A DNA stretch of 64,000 nucleotides from Atrichornis clamosus (lineage: Eukaryota > Chordata > Aves > Passeriformes > Menuridae): assembly GCA_013400975.1 (NCBI GenBank), contig WBMZ01002955.1, forward strand, positions 124,001 to 188,000. Reading direction: 5' to 3'. Made by a program: the position numbers and the translations under genes. The notes under the pieces were generated by a model. It was given only the letters and a program-made list of their open reading frames with translations. It was not told the DNA's origin and made no database searches. Numbering within the stretch: position 1 is the first letter of the stretch; the number at the start of each line of letters is the position of its first letter. This document shows positions 41,101 to 52,408 of this stretch, piece after piece.

Positions 41101-42727
41101 TTAAAATGTCAATACATTTTTAAAATAAATCTCTTGATTTACAGACCTTCCTAATCTTTGAGCTGTTGAGGTTGACAAGACTGTAAATAGTAGCTTCTAG
41201 CCCAAAACAAAAGGCAAATTTTAAAATGTAATGCAGAATAACACAAAAGATAAATTAAGATGATCTTAAACTTCTGTTCATAAACCAGATAAGTCATTCA
41301 GGAGAAAGGTGTCACACTTGAAATGTCTGCTTGCACCATAAAACAATCTTTCAGATCCACAAGGCAGATTAGGAAAGAGTAGTAATACATTTCCACTATC
41401 TACCTCAGTGGAATGAAAAGTGAAATATAAGACTTTGTCAACAGATCCAGAAGAAACTCCAACCTTGCAGTCTGCTCATCAGCTGAAAGGCAAGAATTTA
41501 ATCTGAGTCTTTAACAAAATCATCAAGCCATTATCATGACCAAAACTTCTTACAGGCAAGTTCTTTTTGCAATCATTGCTGTTGACAGCCCATTTCGAAT
41601 CACTCCACCTGGAGCTCTAGGCTTTTTTCTCCCAACCCAAAAACTATCCCTAACTTAAACCCTAAACGAGCCAAGTAGATTGCCCTCTATCAAACCCACA
41701 CTTCCAAACTTGTTTCTACTACGCCATCTTTGGGCAGACAGGATATATTGATTCCATGAAGGAGCTGGGAAAGTGAACTGCAGCATGTCCAGGCTCAGCT
41801 CCATATTTCAATTTCCGTGAGAAAGGGATCTGCACTCTGCTTGACGGCAAGGAAGGGTGGGCTCATGTTATTGTCACCATCACTGCACACAAAGGAGAAG
41901 GTTTTGCTCCTTCTTCCATGCATGAGAGCTGAAAAAAACAGGTCTGTGTTTATTGAGAGATGAGTGCAGAGGCTCTTTGACCACTTTGATCCCTAGTGCC
42001 TAAACTGTTTCATTTACGTGGCACTTTTTCTGTGACTGCAAGTGACTGCGCAGAGCTGGGTGCTTTTCCCTTACCCATGCCGATGGCTCTCAGCAGACAG
42101 GTGCAGCAACAGCAACATCTAGTGGCAAGTGGGCTGGTGGCTACAGCAGAGCAGAAACCACCTCCAATTTACGGAGTATAAACCAGGCAAAATCCGTCAA
42201 GGATAGAAAGCAGCAGCAGAAAACTTTTCCTGCAATAATTCTTATTTCAAAGTTTTAGCATGTTTACATGTATGTATAACATATAGAATATATATATTTC
42301 AAATACAAACTAGTCTTAACTCTTCCTTTGCTTCAAATGAATTCATCACTTCAACCACCAACATATTTGATGACAATATGTTTGTATCCTATTTAACACA
42401 CTCAGATTTCACACATGCAGAAGCATTACAGCAGAATTTCAAGGGTAATTATACATGCAATTATGCTTTTGTTAGGTACTCAGGCAGTGAACAGTATGAT
42501 GCCTTAAGCATGAGGGAAACATTAGATGTATAATGAGACATTCAGTATCCCTGCAAGGACAGGATTCTACTTTGTCTTTCCTACTCAAGATTCAAAAAAA
42601 TTCAATATTTTTTTCTCTTTTTCCCATTCTGGCACTAGTCCTGTGTTTAGTATGTCAGACAACCCTTGTTAAGATAGATGATTTTTTAGTTAAAACATGC
42701 ACTTAACCTACATCTCCTCTTTGCCAT

Positions 42728-43265
42728 TGTACTGAGTCTGGCTGCGAGGGAATTAAGTTTTTTCACAGCAATTCTGTTTTAGATCTGTTACCAAACCAGT
42801 GTTGATAACACAGGTATAGTTTAGCTATTGCAGTACTTGCACAGCATCAGAGCACTATCTGTTTCTCACTCTGACCCCACAGTGAGTAGGCTTGGGGTGG
42901 GCAAGGGACTGGGAGAGGACATAGTTAGTGCAGCTGACTCAAACTGACAGGGATATCCCATACCATGAAACTTCGTGCTCAGTGGTAAAAACTGTGGGTA
43001 GTCTTTCCAAGGCAGCTGCTTCTCAGAGAGCTGTTGGGCATCAGTCTGCTGGTGGGAAGTGGCGAGTGATTGCCTTTGCATTCCTTGGGGCTTTGTTGGG
43101 TTTTTTTTTCCCTTGCCTCTTTGTTTCACTTGTTAAACTGTCTTTATCATGGCCCAGAAAGTCTTTCTTGCCTTTACTCCTTCAGTTCTCTCTCTCTGCT
43201 GGGGACTGTGAGTGAGCAGTGAGTGGGTCTGTTGCATGATTGCTGGCCAGGGTCAACCCACCACA
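42728..43265 (+). mobile_element. Solo LTR of an endogenous retrovirus (ERVL-like)
   Basis: About 540 bp, starting TGTACTGAGTCTGGCTG and ending in GGGTCAACCCACCACA, resembles an LTR I know from songbird and other bird genomes (TG...CA ends). No internal retroviral coding sequence flanks it, and no clear target-site duplication is visible, so it is an old solo LTR. It lies only in the left duplicated copy. The family name is a recollection and should be checked. Confidence 0.65.
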
Positions 43266-44430
43266 AGTAAACATCCTTTACTCATATCCTGTTCTAAATA
43301 TGCACATTACACTGTGCCCAGAACTATCAAGTGTGATATTTCACATATTGATGTGATATTGCTATGAAGTTCTATTTTCACAAGTTAAACTGTATTCTGA
43401 AGGAGATACAACATCACTTTTCATATCAGCTTATCCTGGACATTTCTGGTATCTTGGCTTCTCCATAACTTATATCTGGACACTGCCTTGCCTTTGAATT
43501 GACCACTCACAACCAAAGTTTCCACCCCCTCAAAATTATCACAACAAAAGTCAGTCTGGACTTGTGTTCCACCAACCTCCCTCAACCATGATGCTTTTTC
43601 CATGATGCACACTGTCCACAGATGATATGATCCACAGCAAAAGGTCACCTTGTCCCTGTATTCAGTTTCTGGTTAGAGAAAAGCTGTCCTTAGGAGCAAA
43701 GTTCCTCCTGAAATCTGGTATATGTAGGCTATTCATATCCAGAAATTCAATGCTTAAATCCTAAGGAGGATATGCAAGGAGTCATTTTATTCCTCTAATA
43801 AGAAATCTTATTGCTAATCCTGCACAGGCCTTGTGTAGATGCTGCTCTATACCCTGCACCAATGTGTGTCACTGACTGTAGCAAAGGAAGGAGAAATATT
43901 TCATTTGCTAGGTTGTGTTTTTTAAATTTACTATGTCAACTATCATTGGCTGCCACTTTATTCCTACACTTTAGGACAGAATTACAGGTTCAAAAACCTC
44001 TCATCATGAGGAGTTAGAATTTTCTCTGTGCTGTATAAGTCCCCAGGGAATATGAAAAAACTGGGAACTCACTACAGTGAACAGTTTTATTTTACAGGAA
44101 GCAAACAGAGTACAAATTGGAATTTGTCTTTGTCAAGTACCATGTTAAACTTGAAAAAAGTGGGAGTAAGACCTGAAGCAGAGACTGAACAGATAAGTAA
44201 GTATAAGCTCTCCTTGGCACATTTCTTTCATACGTAATTTCTTATGGCATAGGTGTTAATTTATTTTTCCCACACTCAGACATACAATCTGCATGTGCTC
44301 AACAGTCGGTGTTTCTACAGGCAGTGCATCAGCTTACGAAAGAGGTGACTGCTCTCACTGAAAACCAAGTGGATGGCTTATGTCATTTTCCCACTTATGT
44401 ATGCAAGATGGCAGAAGAAAGAAGAGAGAA

Positions 44431-44642
44431 TTATTTCCTTCCTAGAAGAGCAACATAGAGTTTTCCAGTCCTCTTGACTTGAATCACTCCAAAGCCAGCT
44501 GCCTCCAGGAGCTTGCTGTACTCCGCTGCTGTTCGCTCTTTCCCTTCTGTCTGGACCAACATATTCATCGAATACAGTTGTGTTTCCACAGGCCCACTTT
44601 TATCTTCATTCAGAAGGGATTCAACCAGCAGCACTCCACCAC
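44431..44642 (-). pseudogene. ASMT exon 8 paralog, intact frame and acceptor
   Basis: It has the same 212-nt length and acceptor as the true exon 8. It is identical except in the last few codons, where KLYDAVLGRK-TAG becomes KLYVALLGRK-TAA. The lack of decay contrasts with exon 5 of this copy and points to recent conversion or to use as an alternative terminal exon. A matching AATAAA lies downstream at 44086-44091. Confidence 0.88.
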
Positions 44643-44927
44643 CTGGTTGAGTGAAGAGAAAGAAAACACACCCTGAGCAATGAGAAGCTGAGCTATTTTT
44701 GAGCTGTTACTAGCACAGATCCTAATCTTTACTTCCAGGAACAAGCAGCATCTGTTAAGCCATATTTCAGCATCACAGAAGACAATGAAAGGGCAAAAAC
44801 ATCAGAGCATGTCTCTGCTTGGCTGTGTAGGTACTGATGTCCCAGGGCAGAAGGGGATGCTGTGGCTGGGATGGAAATTTCCCATTTCCCCAGCTGAAAT
44901 TCACAGGACCTTACTGATTTTGCTGAG
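44461..44927. repeat. 467-bp tract identical to 52227-52693
   Basis: This is the pseudogene-side partner of the identical tract. It covers most of the exon 8 paralog, its acceptor and about 285 bp of upstream intron. The direction of conversion cannot be read from two sequences alone; copying from the intact gene into the pseudogene is the conservative guess. Confidence 0.9.
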
Positions 44928-46017
44928 CACCTCTCTCTGTAGACACTGCTTTCAAACCTCCAAGGGTTCAACATAATGCTTAATGGGATTTTTACTATGA
45001 CATATACACTTGTTTAACAGCACAGGGTTATGGCACATATCTGATATGCCTTCTGAGAACAGTTATTTTTAAAATAAAATACCGCAAAAGATTTAACTGT
45101 TAATCCTTCTGAGAAAAATGCCTTTTAAAGAGATCACATAATTATCTCAAAAAGAAGGTACAAACATTGGTAGACATTAGATAACCACTGTGTTAGATTT
45201 TATCATCTTGAACAAAAATAAGCTAAAAAGATGGCAGCTGAACCTGCAGCACAAAGACACTGCAGAGTTTCTTCCCTTGGAGATGGCTGAACCTCATCAG
45301 AGGCACGCACGCAGCTGTCGCAGCCAGACATGCAGACACAGAGTTCATGAGAGCAAAGAGACAAAGGCTGAGGAAAGTGAACTACATCACCTCCACCCTA
45401 ATGGTAGCACTCTTAGTGGCCCCTGGGATCAAAACACTGGGAATCACAACTTTGGTAATTATAATATGAAAGGAGACACCGCAGACTAGCCTTCTTTGGC
45501 TTCCTCTTTCCACATTTAGAAAGATGGGAAATTAAAAACAGAGCCACTATTCCAGGCACTGGGAAACCAGTGATGGAGCCCACAAGGGAGCCATATGACT
45601 TATGAATCCTGGCAGTGCTTAGCAGCACTGGGACAGCAATGTAAGAGGCTGCAGAGAGTCTCTCAACCTAATGGCACTGGTTGAAGGGCAGAAGGGAATG
45701 TCTGGCACCAGAAACACGTATCAAGCAAGGCATGGAATAATGCCAAAGCTGCTATGCATGCAAGGGAATAAGCCACTACTCACACAAATGAGATTGTAGA
45801 GAAAAACATTGAGCTCCCTAAAGCTCTTACCACTGTCATATTCCCCTTTTTAATCCAACCAAGACAGTAAAATGCTCCCTTTACTGCTGGCAAGATTCTG
45901 AGATATGTCCTGTTTTCCAATGCTGTACCTGTCATGTATTAGAGGAACTATTTTTTTTTTTCATAGCTTGTAAAACACAGTTCAGAGACTTGTTAAGGAA
46001 GATGTAGTGTCAGTCAC

Positions 46018-46135
46018 ATCCCAGGTCACAGACCTGCCTGAAAGGGGAAAAGTCAAATGCAGCAAGAACATCTCTACCACATTTATGCAGTACTGAGTTC
46101 TGGCCAGACATGAATTTCAGCATTTCTTTTCAGTA
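46018..46135 (-). pseudogene. ASMT exon 5 paralog, decayed
   Basis: It encodes recognisable MLKFMSGQNSV and CGRDVLAAFDFSPF. The acceptor AG has become AA, a one-base indel follows, and an in-frame TGA lies three codons before the first Met. The Trp of SVWS is replaced and the donor is weakened from GTAAGT to GTGACT. A CR1 fragment starts about 30 bp upstream. Confidence 0.88.
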
Positions 46136-46164
46136 TTAGCTAAATTTGAACACATTTGTTTTAA

Positions 46165-46625
46165 TATCCTTCTTATATTGTGTAGCCCAAAGTTACCCAC
46201 AGTACTTGAAGTGAGACTGCACCTACACTGAGTATAGTGGGCCAACCACTTCTTTCAACAGCTTAGTTACACTGTGCTTAAACACCCAACGAAGCAGTTG
46301 TCCATTTTTGCCACCACGGCAAATTATATGTTCCTATGGAGCTTATCATCAACCAAATCCCCCCAGATCCCTTTCTGCACAGCTGCACTCAAGCCCCTTT
46401 ACCCCAGTCTATAAGTACAGCCAGGATTACACCATTCTAGGTGCAGAATCTAGAATTTGTCCTTCTAAAGTTTCATATGGTTGTTGATTGCCTAGTGCTT
46501 TAGTCTATCAAGATAACTCTGTAAATCCTCTCTACCCTCAAGGAAATCTATGCTTCCTCCTAATTTAGTAGCATCAGCTACCTCGTTTAGTATCACTGGC
46601 AAATGACTTGGTAACATCCATGAGA
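46165..46625 (-). mobile_element. CR1 LINE fragment, reverse transcriptase C-terminal part
   Basis: Minus-strand translation gives scrambled CR1 ORF2 text (SFASDTKRGS, CAERDLGG, QYKKDIK). It is heavily mutated. It lies in the pseudogene, directly upstream of decayed exon 5, where the intact gene has intron 4 and exons 2-4. The right copy has no such element there. Confidence 0.7.
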
Positions 46626-47089
46626 GGGAAGACTCTTTTACTTTCAGTAGGAATAGGGTTGATATTACTCCTCAAAAGCATGACAAGAATGTGAATTTTG
46701 AAATCAGTGTAGAGTGTTAATGGGGAAAATTCAAACTGAAATTGAATATAGGAATTTTATGCAAATGCACTTACACACAAGAAAACAGCATCAGCAAACA
46801 TTAAGAAAATTGAAACTTCTCCCTGTCGGCCTTAATGATATGCTGTCTGGAAGAGTCATTATAAAACACTCTGTATTCACAGTCCCTTCCATGTGAAGGG
46901 ACATAACATACAAATGTTATCAAACTAAGCTGTCTGCATGGTAGATTAGGAAAGGGAACAAAATAGTTGAAAAATCTTGTTCTTTGCATGGTATAAGCAG
47001 GGGGGAAAGGCAATTGAAGTCAGCCCTCTGTTTCTCAAACTTCAAAAATGAAAAGTGGAAAGAAATCCCACCACAGAAGGAGCCTTCCA

Positions 47090-47121
47090 CATCTAAGGCA
47101 GACAACATCTAAGGCAGACAA
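47090..47121. repeat. 16-bp tandem repeat, 2 perfect copies
   Basis: The unit CATCTAAGGCAGACAA is repeated twice, within intron 1 of the pseudogene copy. Confidence 0.95.
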
Positions 47122-47417
47122 CAACTGACTCATGTATGAACCCCTGTGTTTTTTTAACTTTCGTGCAGAGACAAAGTCTACTCATCCAAGCCTCCTAAGA
47201 TCAGCGGGGTCTCAATAAATGTTAGGTCCACCCTGAGGGCCAGATCTGCTTTATTTTTTTGGGGTTTTTTTTCCTTTAGACTTCTATCACACCTATTCCA
47301 AGTTCAAAGTCAGTTTAGTATTGGATGCTTTATTATGGACTGTTTTATTCTCAGAGAAGAATGTCCCCAAGCATTTCAGTCTTAGACATCTATATAAGAC
47401 TGATTTATATTTCTTAC

Positions 47418-47489
47418 CTGGGAGACTAAAAATCCATTGATGTATTGCACAACAATTTTAGAACAGTCAAGGTCTTCTGTCAAATTCAT
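47418..47489 (-). pseudogene. ASMT exon 1 paralog, open reading frame
   Basis: ATG at 47489-47487 opens 24 codons beginning M-N-L-T-E-D-L-D-C and ending NGFLVSQ, with an intact GTAAGA donor. Seventeen of 72 bases and eleven of 24 residues differ from exon 1 of the intact gene. The sequence just upstream of the ATG is identical in both copies. It has no exon 2 to join. Confidence 0.85.
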
Positions 47490-47492
47490 CTT

Positions 47493-47644
47493 TCTGGACT
47501 GAGACACAGATTTCCTGGCTCTCTTAATTTAAATAAGCTTCTTTCTAGCAGACACAGAGCACACCAGCTGATCCACTTAATCTTATTGCTTCTGAGAAAC
47601 ACACTGGTTACAAAACGTGTTAGCTGAGTTATTTGGCTTTGATG
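47493..47644. repeat. 152-bp tract identical to 59691-59842
   Basis: This is the left-hand partner of the identical promoter-side tract, starting 3 bp upstream of the exon 1 paralog's ATG. Confidence 0.9.
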
Positions 47645-48720
47645 TGTTTTTCTCTCAGGTTCAGCTGTTTCTTCCATCATCAAGTATAAGGCTAAAGAAG
47701 CAGAGCAGATTAAAGCTTGTATTGTCACTTCATCAGTCAGCAACACGCTGATACTTCAGAAGCACTTGCAAGCTTGTAACAAGCAAAACAGAAACCAGTA
47801 CAGAAGAATATCAAGAACCTGAACTCAGCATGATGCACCCGGGTTCATAAAGCAAAGTGGAGCCTTCCTTGAGGCTTATTCAAAAGCATGTCTACTCCAC
47901 TGAGCTAGCTTTTGATGTGGGAAGACTTCACAAAAAGAAACAGAAGATAGCAAGGGATAGAGTTTAATATCAAGAAAATCTCTATCGACCAGGCATGCAG
48001 CTCAGCCAGGCACGTGTATGGAGCAGCAGCTTAAAAAACTTGATCAGTACATTTTACCTCACTTTTTCTCTATTTCACTGGGCTGTTTCTTCCCCTACCC
48101 ACCTTCATTCCTCCATTTTCCTGCCTTTGTACCATTCTCTAAATACTCCAAGTTTCCCATGAACCCCACAGTAGAATTCCCACAAGTCGACTTTAACTTC
48201 CCATGACATTTTCTCTCTCTCATAAGGCCTTTGATAATTTTGTTCCTGCCTTTCTTCTCAGTTAAATATATCTACTTGAACCTTTTAATAGCTTTGTGGA
48301 CATCTCCCAGTGGTCCTCCACTAAGGGGCCAGGGAGTTCTAATATTTGTCGCTGTGATTCTCAATGCCTGTTTGCTAGCTTTTGCACCTAGATGTGGTTT
48401 ATCACCTCTTCTGTCACTTGCCTTTGTCTGTGAGGTTGAAGAGCCCTCAATCAGCTCTGTCAAATCTCAGGTATCCTTACATTACAGATTTCTAAATATC
48501 CTTAACATTCAAAATACCCTACTATATACAGCTCAGAAACAGTACCTGTTTTCCAACTTCTAACACTACAGGGTCTCCTGTGTTACCAGAATGCTAGGCC
48601 TAAAAGTCCAAAAGTCAGAGCAAATTCCAAACTGTAGAAAAATGTACAACTCCTCATTCTGGACAACGTAGCCCAGAAACTGTGCAGCTTGCATGTAACA
48701 AGAGACCATTTTAAATTTTT

Positions 48721-50949
48721 TAAAATGTCCTTAATAAGCATTAAGGAGTCAAGAGTTTTGTCACAGTATGACATCCTTAGCATTCATATCACAGCCTGGA
48801 ACTGCAGTCTTCCTTTAGTACTATAAATGCTGAAAGAAGAAATCAGCAACATGTACTACTTGCACTGATTCGTTTATCACACCAAAGGTTTATTGGTTGA
48901 AGACTGTAATTAATTTCAAATATCCATTACCTGTTTTAAAGCTACAAGATACAGCACAGAATAAAGACATATTATGTATTCTTCTAACAACATGGGTCTT
49001 CAGGCATTCCCAAAACCCATACTGAGGTTTTGGAAAGAAGCAATAAGCTTTATGTGCTCTCAGTCAGCTCCTGACAGCCTGATTGCACTAATATGTAACA
49101 AAAAGACATATTTCCTATTTTAAGAGATCTGTTCCACCCAGTAACAATCAAATTGCTTTCAGCAAGCCTGGACATATATACTACACTTTCAGAGGCTGCA
49201 TGGTGTGAGAACATACAGTTCTTCTGAAAAGGCTGCTCTACTGGCAGCCTTGAAGAAGACATTGTGCTCAGGGAGTCAGTGTCTTGGACAGGACACGTCT
49301 GCTCTGCTGGGCCTCGCACTTAGGGCCTAAGAAACTTGTATAATATTAAGGTAATCTGTAAACCATAAAATATTTGGGAAAGGTAAACTGCATGTGGACA
49401 AAGGGATGGAATGCACTGATCCTGACAGGCAGACTGTTGTACATGCAGAAGCCAGTGCCCCACATGGCAGCTGCCCATGTTGCATGTCCAGAGTGGTCTC
49501 AGGTCTGTGCTGTGCCACAAACATCCCCCAGCTGCAGGAGGAGCTCAGGCAGCTCCCACTCCATGTCAGTGATCACAGCACCTGCACGGCCTTGCCTTTA
49601 ACAAATTCTTGTGAAGATGGTCTTTTTCTTGTAAGACAATAATATAACTCAAATGACCCAAAATGAGATGCTTCCTTCTATGGACAGTGTCTGTACAATG
49701 CACTGTGGGAAAACCCAGCTGGGCTCCATCCAGTGCTGCACGGACATGTGTGGCTGGCATCTGAAGCAACGATAAGATTTACTTGCTATCTATATCTCTT
49801 CTTATTATTCTTTCTTAATAAACCAGTTATTTTATCAAGCCAGTTGCTGCAGGCCTTCATTACTGAATTCCAGAAAGCATCCCTGCCTTCAGTGTAGAGC
49901 ATTCTCCATAACCCTGAGAGAGCTTCATCCAAAATGTTTACCTTCACAGTTAGTTTGTAATAAGGCTTTTTTGAGGGGCTAAAACTTTAGAAGTGAGAAC
50001 CGTAGAGAATTTGTGGGAAGAAACCTCCCACTTATAGAAGAACACACAGTTCAGGACAACCTGTGGGCAGGTCCCAGATGCCTCAAGGGTTCTCTAGGAG
50101 CAGGCCAATGGAAGAAGGGAGAGCTGAACCTTGAAGCCAGCAGGTAGCCTGGAATCTGGTTCCCACTGCCCCTCAGTGCTTCTACAGACTCAGTTCCCAC
50201 AGGGACAATTTCCCACCCTTCTGCCCTCCATTTGAGGTCTTCTTTGGCAAGATATTTCTAGCTAGCACTCATCCCTAGCCTCTGCCTGATCCCGCTGCAA
50301 CTGGGCTGTTGTCTTTCTAAGTAGGGGTTCCTTGCTCTGCTCCTCCACTGTTTTTTTCTTGCTCAGTTATTGTTTCCTTTGTTATATGTGAAGCAGATTT
50401 CTCCCAATGTTCAAGGTTGTTCTTCTTCAATGACCAGTGACTGTCAGCAAGTTCTGAAAGGCAGCAGCCACCAGCTTCCAGTCAGCACGTTAAGAAGGCT
50501 GGCTTTTCCTGCTCTCTGCTGTTTCACATAATTCCCAGACCATAAAACCAAGGTCCTGCTGGAAGCTTCTGTCCTCCCAGAGTGGCCTAGGGAGCAGCTG
50601 CCCTCACTCAGCCCAGCCAAGCATAGCCAGTCTCAGCCCATAGACTACTTCTCCTCCCTGTCACATTCCTCTTCTGCTCTGGGCTGATTTCCACCAGCTA
50701 TGGCTGGGTTTCATTTGTTACTCCTAAGTCATATTGGAGCTAGAAAATTTATCTCAGCCTATACAGCTAAAAACTCTATGAAAGGGGGAAAGAATTCTAT
50801 TGACAGAGCCATTTGCATCAAACAACAAACCTCTCACCGCAGCATCATGAACGGGCACGAACTTGGGAACTGCTTTCATTACCCAAAACACAAGTAACTT
50901 GGAAACCTCCACCTTATTTCCTTTGCTCCTATACAAGCCTTTTAAAGTT
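48721..50949. other. Spacer between the two duplicated copies
   Basis: No exon or clear repeat was identified. The part from about 49360 to 49830 ends in CTTAATAAACCAG and could be a degenerate LTR, but I could not match it to anything. Confidence 0.4.
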
Positions 50950-51809
50950 GACATCTCCAACGACAAGCAGAAAACACAGACAAAATACTTTATGTTCAGC
51001 AAAGTGTCATCGGAAATGTCTGTTGGAAAATGGAAACTATAGAACAAACAGGGTTTTAACTTGCCTTCATGCAGCAAAGCACTTGTTTCAGGTTCTCATC
51101 ACAGTGTTTGTTACTTAAAAGAAAAAAACCCCAAAAACAACCCCCCAAACCACAACATTCCAATTATGCAAGCTGTCCCACCATGTCTCTGTAATTGCAA
51201 TGAGATTGAAACTTGTGTCTGCTGTGTGTACTGAGGCTACTTTCTCCCTATGCTCCTCCTACAGTCATAGGAGTGGGAGGCTCCTGTAGACAGGGACTGA
51301 GTAAACTATCTCAAGCTCCTCTAGTATCCATCTTAAGGAGCAAATCCAATTAGTATTCAAGAAACAACTACAGAGAGTGATTTTCTGGTGCCTTCTCCAG
51401 AAGTTTCTCACTTCAGTAATCTGTTATTCTGCTTCCAAGAATTGGGTAGGCAATGGCAGACTGTGCTTGACCGAATAATGTAAAGAAATAGCAGGAGGCA
51501 TGCAGTAAGGACTTCCCAAGCGCGTAACAGACTGACTTGGCTGCATCATCCTCCTACCTGTTCTGTAAAGAGAATCCCTGGGCTTCAACCAGTCACCAAG
51601 GTGCAACATTCTTTTTGATAACTTAAAGCAAAGTCTAGAGGAAATAAAAAAATAATAGCATTTTTTTCATGTCAATATCCCCAAGGCTCAGACAGGATTT
51701 CTTCTGGAACTCTAAAAAGACCATAAGGAGACATAATTTGGTCTGTTTTTATTATATCAATATCTCAGAAATAAAAATTCAGGTAAGAGAGCTCAGTACA
51801 GAGATTAGT

Positions 51810-51815
51810 TTTATT
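51810..51815 (-). terminator. Candidate ASMT polyadenylation signal AATAAA
   Basis: AATAAA on the gene strand lies about 380 nt past the stop codon, in homology kept in the left copy at 44086-44091. A second AATAAA is at 51748-51753. This would give a 3' UTR of about 400 nt. Confidence 0.4.
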
Positions 51816-52196
51816 GTGCAGGAATTCAAGTACAAATTCACCTCTGCTTTTGTCAGATACAATGTTAAAATGAGAGAGAATGATACTACCTGAAGTAAAC
51901 ACACTGCACATTTCTTTTGTGGATTGTTTCTTGTGGAACGGGTGATGATTTTTTTCGCTTTCTCCCAGATCCAAAGGCAAGCCTAGCCAGGCTGCCAGAC
52001 TCGCAATGCATGCGTTCAAGATCCTGCAGCAGCAGGGATTTTCAAGATTGGTTGTTAGTGATTCTTCTGACAATGTATCAGCTTACAAAAAAGTTGCCAG
52101 CCTTAACTAAAAGCTAAGTTGATGATTCCTCTCTAAAAAGAGAATAGCACATTTCTCCACTTTTTCTGACTTGTTAGGTACATAAAACATATATTA

Positions 52197-52408
52197 CTAT
52201 TTCCTTCCTAAAACAGCATCATAGAGTTTTCCAGTCCTCTTGACTTGAATCACTCCAAAGCCAGCTGCCTCCAGGAGCTTGCTGTACTCCGCTGCTGTTC
52301 GCTCTTTCCCTTCTGTCTGGACCAACATATTCATCGAATACAGTTGTGTTTCCACAGGCCCACTTTTATCTTCATTCAGAAGGGATTCAACCAGCAGCAC
52401 TCCACCAC
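52197..52408 (-). CDS. ASMT: ASMT coding exon 8 (split codon 277 to residue 346, stop TAG)
   Basis: The acceptor AACCAG precedes GTGGTGGAGTG (G-G-V). The exon encodes LLVESLLNEDKSGPVETQLY, QTEGKERTAAEYSKLLEAAG and ends KLYDAVLGRK before TAG. Glu312 is the second catalytic acid. Most of the exon falls in a tract identical to the pseudogene copy at 44431-44642; differences begin only near the stop codon. Confidence 0.96.

Larger units (their letters stand above)
44431..47489 (-). pseudogene. ASMT pseudogene: exons 1, 5 and 8 only
   Basis: This is a second ASMT-derived unit downstream of the intact gene in the same orientation. Exon 1 (47418-47489) and exon 8 (44431-44642) are open with good splice sites, while exon 5 (46018-46135) is decayed. 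I looked for exons 2, 3, 4, 6 and 7 in both gaps and found none. Splicing exon 1 (phase 0) to exon 8 (phase 1) would shift frame. Without the SAM loop and catalytic exon it cannot encode a methyltransferase. The copy arose by tandem duplication and then lost internal pieces. Its exon 8 may survive as an alternative last exon of the upstream gene. Confidence 0.9.
38431..48720. repeat. Tandem segmental duplication, left copy
   Basis: Blocks shared in order with 50.9-61.3 kb include 38470-38560 with 51000-51080, 40465-40550 with 51235-51310, 44080-44400 with 51805-52130, 44431-44990 with 52197-52760, 45480-45830 with 54720-55070, 45965-46140 with 55150-55335, 46815-46885 with 59455-59520, 47400-47850 with 59595-60070, and 48535-48690 with 61025-61320. 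Most blocks are roughly 75-85% alike by eye. The left copy has lost exons 2-4 and 6-7 and gained an LTR and a CR1 piece. Outer borders are approximate. Confidence 0.85.

Noticed and set aside
44431..47489. Left copy as a second working ASMT gene
   Set aside because: Exons 2-4, 6 and 7 are absent, exon 5 has no acceptor and an in-frame stop, and exon 1 to exon 8 splicing shifts frame.
48583..48783. Minus-strand frame similar to one at 60962-61159
   Set aside because: The similarity comes from the segmental duplication of upstream non-coding DNA; the frames are not conserved in length or sequence.
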